Source of the DNA: Bacteroidota bacterium
GTDB taxonomy: Bacteria; Bacteroidota; Bacteroidia; B-17B0; Aurantibacillaceae
Length of the DNA stretch: 20,400 nt
Direction of reading: 5' to 3'
Assembly: GCA_025359355.1 (NCBI GenBank)
Contig: JANYGR010000143.1
Location: forward strand, 1-20,400
Shown here: positions 15,086 to 20,400 of the stretch, one piece after another
Layout of the letters: every line of letters begins with the position of its first letter
Numbering within the stretch: position 1 is the first letter of the stretch
Made by a program: the position numbers and the translations under genes
Notes under the pieces: model-generated
Told to the model about the DNA's origin: nothing
Seen by the model: only the letters and a program-made list of their open reading frames with translations
Databases searched by the model: none

Positions 15086-15105
15086 AATTTAGTCCTTCCT
15101 AAATT
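15086..15105 (-). terminator. Weak candidate terminator of the RNA-ligase-like gene
   Basis: AATTTAG (15086-15092) and CTAAATT (15099-15105) form a seven-base stem with a six-base loop that overlaps the minus-strand stop codon. A T-rich run follows on that strand. The stem is AT-rich and therefore weak. Confidence 0.35.
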
Positions 15106-15634
15106 CAAATTTTTTATACACTTCCCATTTATCATTTATGTGTTTCATTAAACAAATATGATTGAATGTAAATTGAGTTTGAAAATTTTTGAACTTATAT
15201 GCTTCCCAAATTTTATAGAACATTGGTTTTTTTAAATCTCGGAAAGCCACGGTAATATGAGGATGAAAGCCTCTCATATCATCTGCTTGATTAAATAATT
15301 GCAAGTTTTTTTTGCAATGTTGCACTAGATTTTTTTGTAAATTAGTTAAGTGTTCATTTTCTGAAACAGAAATAAAAATAACGCGTGGTTCAAAGCAACT
15401 GTAATCTTTCAGTTCAATGTTAATGTTTTGATTAAATTGAAACGACTCCAAATTTGTTATTAATTTTTCTTCTTTTTCATCGTCCCAACTAAACGGCATG
15501 TGTAAGGTAATATGAGCTGGAGAACGCAAAGCACCCTTACTTCCATAGTTTTCAAACAACTCCGTTTTAATCGCAGTTATTTTTGATAAAACAGGTTCGG
15601 GCGGAACAATGGCTATGAAATATTTTTGATGCAA
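15089..15634 (-). CDS. 2'-5' RNA ligase / cyclic phosphodiesterase-like (2H) protein
   Basis: A 181-residue cytoplasmic protein of the 2H phosphoesterase superfamily. The two signature motifs are present: HITLHMPF with His41/Thr43 and HPHITVAF with His126/Thr128, about 85 residues apart as in LigT/ThpR. Members hydrolyse or form 2',3'-cyclic or 2'-5' phosphodiester bonds in RNA or nucleotides; the true substrate here is unknown. The only sensible start is a TTG at 15634. An in-frame TAA lies two codons upstream, there is no nearby in-frame ATG, and the conserved first strand (KYFIAIVPPEP) begins at residue 4. A minus-strand -7 box (15661-15654) supports a short leader. It is convergent with the TM2 gene. 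Confidence 0.85.
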   Translation of the reverse strand: MHQKYFIAIVPPEPVLSKITAIKTELFENYGSKGALRSPAHITLHMPFSWDDEKEEKLITNLESFQFNQNINIELKDYSCFEPRVIFISVSENEHLTNLQKNLVQHCKKNLQLFNQADDMRGFHPHITVAFRDLKKPMFYKIWEAYKFKNFQTQFTFNHICLMKHINDKWEVYKKFEFRKD

Positions 15635-15653
15635 GGTTTATTAAGCGTGAAAA

Positions 15654-15661
15654 CAAAAATA
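15654..15661 (-). promoter_or_regulatory. Candidate -7 box for the RNA-ligase-like gene
   Basis: The minus strand reads TATTTTTG, an exact TAnnTTTG match, 19 bp ahead of the TTG start at 15634. It lies in the 76-bp divergent gap shared with the methionine sulfoxide reductase gene. No clear -33 TTTG. Confidence 0.45.
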
Positions 15662-15710
15662 GCCATTAATATAAAAATCAGTATTTTTAATCTATTAAAT
15701 TACGAACACT

Positions 15711-16187
15711 ATGGCAGAAGACTTACAAATACAAGGCACTACAAAAGAAGAAAAATATAAATCGCTATTGCCACAAATAAAAGCATTAGTAGAAACAGAA
15801 TCTGATTTGATTGCAAATATGGCAAATGTGTGTGCCGCTTTAAAATTTGGGTTTGATTTTTTTTGGGTAGGATTTTATTTAATAAAAGATAATCAATTAG
15901 TATTAGCGCCATTTCAAGGACCTGTTGCTTGCACGCGCATTCTTTTAGGTAAAGGTGTTTGCGGAACTTCTTGGAAAAATAATGAAGTTATTATTGTAGA
16001 TGATGTTGATTTATTTCCTGGACACATTGCGTGTAGTTCATTATCAAAATCAGAAATTGTATTGCCTATTTATGATGGGAATAAACATATTGTTGGTGTG
16101 CTTGATGTTGATAGCGATGCATACAAAACCTTTGACAATACTGATAAAATGTATCTAACACAAGTACTTGAGTTTTTGCACTTTTAA
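15711..16187 (+). CDS. Free methionine-(R)-sulfoxide reductase (GAF domain)
   Basis: A 158-residue single-GAF-domain protein that reduces free methionine-R-sulfoxide, countering oxidative damage in the cytoplasm. The family's three cysteines are present at Cys74 (VACTRI), Cys84 (KGVCGTSW) and Cys108 (HIACSS). Their spacings of 10 and 24 equal those I know for E. coli fRMsr (Cys84, Cys94, Cys118). FFWVGFYL (50-57) and the C-terminal GVLDVDSDAYKTFDNTD (129-145) are also typical. Length is normal and the ATG at 15711 is the natural start. A -7-like TATTTTTA at 15682 differs from consensus by one base. It is divergent from the RNA-ligase-like gene and followed 58 bp later by the acyl-CoA synthetase gene. 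Confidence 0.93.
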   Translation: MAEDLQIQGTTKEEKYKSLLPQIKALVETESDLIANMANVCAALKFGFDFFWVGFYLIKDNQLVLAPFQGPVACTRILLGKGVCGTSWKNNEVIIVDDVDLFPGHIACSSLSKSEIVLPIYDGNKHIVGVLDVDSDAYKTFDNTDKMYLTQVLEFLHF

Positions 16188-16190
16188 ACC

Positions 16191-16227
16191 TTTGCCTTGC
16201 ATTTTCGTTTATTATTAGTAATCTTTG
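16191..16227 (+). promoter_or_regulatory. Candidate promoter for the acyl-CoA synthetase-mutY pair
   Basis: TAATCTTTG (16219-16227) resembles the -7 box with one extra spacer base. CTTG (16196-16199) lies about 20 bp upstream and TTTG (16191-16194) about 24 bp upstream. It would give a leader of about 12 bases before the ATG at 16246. Imperfect, so only moderate support. Confidence 0.35.
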
Positions 16228-16245
16228 ATTAGTAAAATTAAAACT

Positions 16246-18021
16246 ATGAGCATCACTCGCGTATTTGATATTTTAGAATTATACAAAACACACTTCATTA
16301 AAGAGGATGTATTGTGCGGTAAAGAAAATAAGCAATGGAAAAAATATAGTAGTAGCGATGTTATAAATTATTGCAATGATGTGAGTTATGCTTTGCTAGC
16401 AATGGGAATTACTCATAACGACAAAGTAGCTATTATTTCTAACAACCGTCCAGAATGGAATTTTTGTGACTTTGGTTGTCAACAAGCCAACGTTGTTACT
16501 GTTCCTATTTTCCCCACGATTAGTAATCATGATTTACAATTTATTCTAAATCATGCTGAAGTAAAAATGGTTTTTATTTCAGATAAATCCATTTTAGCGA
16601 AACTCACGCAACTAGAAAAAGACCTTCCTCATCTTAAACACGTCATTAGTTTTAATCCTATAGATGGCATTATGTCGTTTACTGATTTTATCGAACTCGG
16701 TAAAAAAAACAGTGACGACGAAAAATTAAACAGCATAAAAAATTCTATTCTTCCCAATGATTTATTGACGATCCTCTACACATCAGGAACAACGGGAACT
16801 CCAAAGGGTGTGATGATTTCTCACAATAATTTAGTTTCTAATGTTTTGGCTTGTGATGGCTTTGTGCCTTTTGCAAGTTGGTGGAAAGCTCTTAGTTTTT
16901 TACCACTCAATCATGTGTATGAACGTATGATTAGTACGTTGTATTTATACAATGGCGTTTCTATTTATTATGCAGAAGGGTTAGAAACAATAGGCGATAA
17001 TTTAAAAGAAATTCAACCGCAAATATTTGTATCGGTACCAAGATTAATCGAACGCGTTTACGAAAAAATTACTGCTACTGGCGAAAAACTGACTGGGTTT
17101 AAACGTGTTATTTTTGATTGGAGCATGCGCGTTGCCAATAAATATGAGCTTGACAACAGAAATGGTTTTTTATATTCCATACAACACAAACTTGCCGACA
17201 AATTAGTGTACAGTAAATGGCGTGATGCTGTGGGAGGAAAATTAGTTTGTATCGCATCTGGTGGCGCAGCGTTGAATCCAAAGCTTGAACGTATTTTTTT
17301 ATGTGCTAATATTATTTGTTTGCAAGGATATGGATTAACCGAAACTTGTGTGGTAGTGAGCGTTAATAAATTCGGAGAAGACAATATTCGCATTGGTACT
17401 GTTGGTCCAGTAATAAAAGGCGTTGAGGTGAAAATAGCTGAAGAAGACAGTGAAATTTTAGTGAAAGGGCCAAATGTTATGCTAGGTTATTATAAAAATC
17501 CGGAAGCCACAGCAGAAGTGATAGATGCGCAAGGCTGGTTTCATACTGGAGATGTTGGAACTTTTATAGATAAACGTTTTTTAAAAATCACCGATCGTAA
17601 AAAAGAAATTTTTAAAACAAGCTCAGGCAAATACATTGCACCATTGATGATAGAAAATAAAATCAAAGAGTGTCGTTTTGTGGAACAAAGCATGGTTGTA
17701 GGCGAAAATCAGAAATTTGCATCCGCTATCATCGTTCCTTCATTTATTAATTTTAAAGAGTATTGTAAAGACAAAAATATCCCTTGGACCACTAATAGTG
17801 AAATGTCGAAGCATGAAGAATTAAAGAAATTGATTAACGAACACATAAAAACAATTAATAAATCATTAGCTCCTTACGAGCAATTGAAACGCGTAGCTAT
17901 TTTAGACAAAGAATGGAGCATCGAAAGCGGTGAATTAACCCCTAAAATGAGCTTAAAGCGCAAAGTGATTAAAGAAAAAAACATGGAAACAATTCATAAA
18001 ATTTTTGCTGTCGAAGATTAA
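16246..18021 (+). CDS. Long-chain fatty acid-CoA ligase (AMP-forming)
   Basis: This enzyme activates long-chain fatty acids with ATP and CoA, through an acyl-adenylate, for degradation or lipid synthesis. I choose the ATG at 16246 (591 residues, MSITRVFDILELYKTHF); the frame could extend seven codons to a TTG at 16225, which lies within the probable promoter. Motifs from that ATG are the P-loop YTSGTTGTPKG (178-188), YGLTE (362-366), GWFHTGD (430-436) and DRKKEIFKTSSGKYIAP (450-466), which carries lysines of the C-terminal catalytic lobe. Length and spacing fit the FAA/LACS branch (about 590-600 residues). There is no signal peptide, so it is cytosolic or peripheral on the inner membrane. mutY starts 13 bp downstream, so the two are probably cotranscribed, though their jobs are unrelated. 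Confidence 0.92.
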   Translation: MSITRVFDILELYKTHFIKEDVLCGKENKQWKKYSSSDVINYCNDVSYALLAMGITHNDKVAIISNNRPEWNFCDFGCQQANVVTVPIFPTISNHDLQFILNHAEVKMVFISDKSILAKLTQLEKDLPHLKHVISFNPIDGIMSFTDFIELGKKNSDDEKLNSIKNSILPNDLLTILYTSGTTGTPKGVMISHNNLVSNVLACDGFVPFASWWKALSFLPLNHVYERMISTLYLYNGVSIYYAEGLETIGDNLKEIQPQIFVSVPRLIERVYEKITATGEKLTGFKRVIFDWSMRVANKYELDNRNGFLYSIQHKLADKLVYSKWRDAVGGKLVCIASGGAALNPKLERIFLCANIICLQGYGLTETCVVVSVNKFGEDNIRIGTVGPVIKGVEVKIAEEDSEILVKGPNVMLGYYKNPEATAEVIDAQGWFHTGDVGTFIDKRFLKITDRKKEIFKTSSGKYIAPLMIENKIKECRFVEQSMVVGENQKFASAIIVPSFINFKEYCKDKNIPWTTNSEMSKHEELKKLINEHIKTINKSLAPYEQLKRVAILDKEWSIESGELTPKMSLKRKVIKEKNMETIHKIFAVED

Positions 18022-18034
18022 TTCACATTAGAAT

Positions 18035-19072
18035 ATGCACCCTATTTCCAACAAACTAGCCACTTGGTATAAAAAAAATAAACGAGATCTTCCTTGGCGG
18101 AATACGACTGATCCTTATAAAATTTGGCTATCCGAAATTATTTTACAACAAACACAAGTTATACAAGGCTTAAATTATTACATCAAATTTACAGAAACAT
18201 TTCCAACGGTTACTGATTTAGCGAATGCGCCAGAAGACCAAGTAATGCGACTTTGGCAAGGATTGGGTTATTACTCGAGAGCACGTAATTTACATGCAGC
18301 AGCAAAATTTATACAAGCTACTTATAAAGGAAAATTTCCAAATACATACGTAAGCATTAAAGAATTAAAAGGAGTTGGAGATTATACTTCGGCAGCTATT
18401 GCATCGTTTGCTTTTAATTTACCCTATGCGGTTGTAGATGGAAATGTAAATCGTGTATTAGCTCGATTATTCGATTTGCATACAGCTATTAATTCTACTC
18501 AAGGTAAAAAAGAATTTCAATTATTAGCAGATGATTTATTAAATACAAAACAGCCTGCGTTGCATAACAGTGCTATCATGGAGTTTGGAGCACTATGGTG
18601 TAAGCCTCAAAACCCTAAATGCGAAACTTGTATGTTGCAAGAACATTGTATGGCATTTAAAAATGATACAGTTTCTATATTACCTGTTAAAAATAAAACG
18701 ATTAAAATTAAAAACAGATATTTCAATTACATTATGTTTAACTACAAACAAGAGGTGTATATAACCAAGCGCACCGAAAAAGATATTTGGCAAAACTTGT
18801 ACGAATTTGTATTGATAGAAACAGATACTGAAAGTTCGGAACAAATTATTTTGAATCATAAAACACTTACTAAACTCGTTTCTGAATTTACGGTGTCTTC
18901 TATTACACCAATGAAAAAACATATTTTATCACATCAACATTTATATGCTACTTTTTACGAATTAAAAATTCATAAACCCTTGAAACATCCGTCTTTATTG
19001 AAAATTAAACGATCTGAATTAGAAGTGTATGCGTTGCCTCAATTAATAAATAAATATTTAGGTTCGAAATAG
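18035..19072 (+). CDS. mutY: A/G-specific adenine DNA glycosylase MutY
   Basis: MutY removes adenine mispaired with 8-oxoguanine and so prevents G:C to T:A changes. The 345-residue product shows catalytic Glu34 in WLSEIILQQTQV, the helix-hairpin-helix LKGVGDYTSAAI (111-122), and catalytic Asp135 in VVDGNVNR. The 4Fe-4S ligands are Cys189, Cys196, Cys199 and Cys205 (C-x6-C-x2-C-x5-C). The C-terminal part (about 225-340) is the NUDIX-like 8-oxoG recognition domain (YITKRTEKDIWQNLYEFVL). All key residues are intact and length is normal. It follows the acyl-CoA ligase by 13 bp. In many Bacteroidota mutY is followed by ssb and gldE; here a beta-barrel gene with its own promoter follows. Confidence 0.96.
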   Translation: MHPISNKLATWYKKNKRDLPWRNTTDPYKIWLSEIILQQTQVIQGLNYYIKFTETFPTVTDLANAPEDQVMRLWQGLGYYSRARNLHAAAKFIQATYKGKFPNTYVSIKELKGVGDYTSAAIASFAFNLPYAVVDGNVNRVLARLFDLHTAINSTQGKKEFQLLADDLLNTKQPALHNSAIMEFGALWCKPQNPKCETCMLQEHCMAFKNDTVSILPVKNKTIKIKNRYFNYIMFNYKQEVYITKRTEKDIWQNLYEFVLIETDTESSEQIILNHKTLTKLVSEFTVSSITPMKKHILSHQHLYATFYELKIHKPLKHPSLLKIKRSELEVYALPQLINKYLGSK

Positions 19073-19101
19073 CTGCACATTCTACGCTTCATTTTTTTAA
19101 T

Positions 19102-19109
19102 TATCTTTG
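19102..19109 (+). promoter_or_regulatory. Probable -7 box for the barrel-protein gene
   Basis: TATCTTTG is an exact TAnnTTTG match, 16 bp ahead of the ATG at 19126 and just downstream of the mutY stop. No TTTG at -33 is visible. It suggests the barrel gene is transcribed separately from mutY. Confidence 0.5.
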
Positions 19110-19125
19110 GCTATCTAATTAGCGT

Positions 19126-20052
19126 ATGATTAAGCCTGTTTTGTTTTATATATGTATTCTACTTAATAGTTATTTAGTAGGGCAAACAGATACGCTTAAA
19201 CAAACAGCTTCCTCTTATAAAGTTGCTTCAGATAGTTTAACTTCAATAACTAAAGGCTCAACAACGCTTGTCAACTCTCAAAGTTCAGCGACTTTAAAAA
19301 AAAGAACGTTACAGTTTAATGTAAGTGCTCGTTTTGGAAACGTTATGAGTTCCAGTTTAAATTCTTCTGCTCACAACGCTTTTGGTTTAGATAATGTAGC
19401 TGATATGAGGCTTTCCGCTGATTATGGTATTACTGATAACATAACGATTGGTATTGGACGAAGCAAATACAGAGAATTATTAGACGGTTCTATTAAATGG
19501 CGATTTTTAAATCAATCCCAAAAAATACCGTTATCTATTTGTGCTTATGTAAACGCTGGATATAGTGCAATGCCAACATCTAAATTATATGAAGGAACGG
19601 TGAAGCCCGCTACTAAAGAAGCTCATCGTTTGCAATATGTTAGTCAGTTAGTATTGGCTCGTCGTTTTAATAAAAATATTTATATTCAATTAATGCCAAC
19701 TTATGTTCATCGTAATTTTGTAAAAGAATTAGTAAACACTACTAATTATGCCGAAGACTCAAACGACCTGTTTTCAATGGGAATTGGAGCTCATATCAAA
19801 CTAAGTAACTGTTTAGCTTTTGTAGCCGATTATTTTTATAATTTTTCTAAATTTCAACATGATAATCCAACGGCTTATTTCAATGCCCTAGGCGTAGGTT
19901 TAGAAGTTCATAAAAAAGGATATTTCATAAAACTTAATGTAACAAACAATACGGCAATTATGTCTAGTAGTTTTTTGCCTTCAACACAAGATTCTTGGAC
20001 TAAAGGTCAATTCAAATTAGGGTTATCTATATCAAAACATATATCTTTGTAA
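19126..20052 (+). CDS. DUF5777-like outer-membrane beta-barrel protein
   Basis: A 308-residue exported protein with a short signal peptide (MIKPVLFYICILLNSYLVGQ). A Ser/Thr-rich segment follows (about 21-58), then alternating strands consistent with a small outer-membrane barrel (about 60-308): RTLQFNVSARFGNVMSS, LDNVADMRLSADYGITDNI, TIGIGRSKYRELLDGSIKWR and a closing FKLGLSISKHISL. The GLDNVADMRLSADYG / GIGRSKYRELLDGS signature matches what I recall of DUF5777, a Bacteroidota barrel family often found beside cytochrome- or YceI-type genes. Function is unknown, and the family call is from memory of motifs. The -7 box of the next gene is embedded in its last codons. Confidence 0.75.
   Translation: MIKPVLFYICILLNSYLVGQTDTLKQTASSYKVASDSLTSITKGSTTLVNSQSSATLKKRTLQFNVSARFGNVMSSSLNSSAHNAFGLDNVADMRLSADYGITDNITIGIGRSKYRELLDGSIKWRFLNQSQKIPLSICAYVNAGYSAMPTSKLYEGTVKPATKEAHRLQYVSQLVLARRFNKNIYIQLMPTYVHRNFVKELVNTTNYAEDSNDLFSMGIGAHIKLSNCLAFVADYFYNFSKFQHDNPTAYFNALGVGLEVHKKGYFIKLNVTNNTAIMSSSFLPSTQDSWTKGQFKLGLSISKHISL
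20042..20049 (+). promoter_or_regulatory. -7 box inside the 3' end of the barrel gene
   Basis: TATCTTTG exactly matches TAnnTTTG and ends three bases before the end of the barrel stop codon. The GTG of the next gene is six bases further on, so transcription would begin at or almost at the start codon. No -33 TTTG is visible. Confidence 0.5.
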
Positions 20053-20055
20053 CCT

Positions 20056-20400
20056 GTGATACCTAAAGACTCCGCCATACATAAATCAGATACAATTAAA
20101 AAAACTGATACGACAGAGCTTTCTGCTTATTCTCTATTTACAGGTCATCATTTGAAATCTTCTAGTGACAAAGATCCTATATTAACCAATACACCGATTT
20201 TATATTGGCCAAGTGTATTATTGTTTTTCGTTTTTAGCATCTATGTCTCTATAAAAGTAACGGATCCTAAAAAAATAATAAAAATTTTTATTTCCATTTT
20301 CAGTATACAAGCGTCTAAGCAACTTATTCGTGAAGATTATAAATTATACAAGCGAGTATCTGTTTTTTTATCAGCCTGTTTTATATTGGTTATTTCTTTT
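20056..20400 (+). CDS. DUF4271-like membrane protein (5' part, cut by window edge)
   Basis: I translated this frame by hand. It is open for 115 codons from the GTG at 20056 to the window end, beginning V/M-IPKDSAIHKSDTIKKTD. Seen: a polar N-terminus, a first membrane segment (about residues 51-68, WPSVLLFFVFSIYVSIKV), a basic amphipathic stretch with QASKQLIREDYKLYKR, and the start of a second segment (VSVFLSACFILVISF). The layout resembles DUF4271, a multi-pass Bacteroidota family of unknown function. The frame is closed upstream by the barrel gene's own TAA (same frame, one codon earlier), and there is no in-frame ATG in the visible part, so GTG is the likely start. The rest lies outside the window. 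Confidence 0.7.
   Translation, partial: MIPKDSAIHKSDTIKKTDTTELSAYSLFTGHHLKSSSDKDPILTNTPILYWPSVLLFFVFSIYVSIKVTDPKKIIKIFISIFSIQASKQLIREDYKLYKRVSVFLSACFILVISF

Noticed and set aside
17058..17393. Minus-strand 111-codon open frame
   Set aside because: Antisense to the conserved acyl-CoA ligase core, with a Pro/Ser/Leu-rich, featureless product.
18570..18764. Plus-strand 64-codon open frame within mutY
   Set aside because: It is a +1 shadow of the iron-sulfur region; the MutY frame is continuous with all four cysteines.
1..20400. CRISPR array, tRNA/rRNA genes, insertion sequences or phage genes
   Set aside because: I saw no direct repeat-spacer pattern, no cloverleaf with a CCA-type end, no transposase or integrase motif and no phage structural protein.

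Overview
The window looks like a chromosomal stretch from an AT-rich member of the Bacteroidota. The evidence is: Bacteroidota-type -7 promoter boxes (TAnnTTTG) ahead of several genes; families largely restricted to that phylum (DUF4286, DUF5777-like barrel, DUF4271-like membrane protein, a TPR/PD40/regulatory-domain/OmpA fusion); a CHASE3 histidine kinase; many signal peptides, TPR proteins and lipoproteins; and an absence of strong Shine-Dalgarno sequences. The order and genus cannot be fixed from sequence alone. No mobile element, CRISPR array, tRNA or rRNA was found. Most of the window is housekeeping and envelope biology, and no clearly new defence or biosynthetic system is visible.

Minus-strand block, 1-6981. 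In transcription order it holds a small lipoprotein and a large TPR protein (overlapping by one base), a DUF4140/DUF4139 (MuiA-like) exported protein, DUF4286, the 16S rRNA dimethyltransferase RsmA, a small secreted TPR protein, and a CHASE3 sensor histidine kinase that runs off the left edge.

Central part, 6982-12521. A 442-bp divergent control region precedes a PorE-like OmpA-family protein (+). Its strong bidirectional terminator is shared with a convergent class I DNA photolyase (-). Upstream of the photolyase lies an MltD-type lytic transglycosylase with LysM repeats (-) that has its own terminator.

Plus-strand cluster, 12651-14856. It encodes a small two-TM protein with a PH-like tail, a SCO-family paralogue lacking the copper ligands, an intact SCO lipoprotein, and a TM2-domain protein. 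The last three are tightly packed. A 232-bp gap with nested palindromes then separates this cluster from a convergent 2'-5' RNA ligase-like gene (-).

Right part, 15711-20400 (+). It encodes a free methionine-(R)-sulfoxide reductase, a long-chain acyl-CoA synthetase, adenine glycosylase MutY, a DUF5777-like outer-membrane barrel, and the start of a DUF4271-like membrane protein. RsmA, MutY, photolyase and fRMsr together give maintenance and repair functions. The OmpA, TPR, MltD, SCO and barrel proteins serve the envelope. The most useful second looks are the ligand-less SCO partner, the nested palindromic element at 14893-15010, and two genes that appear to start with leaderless GTG codons.
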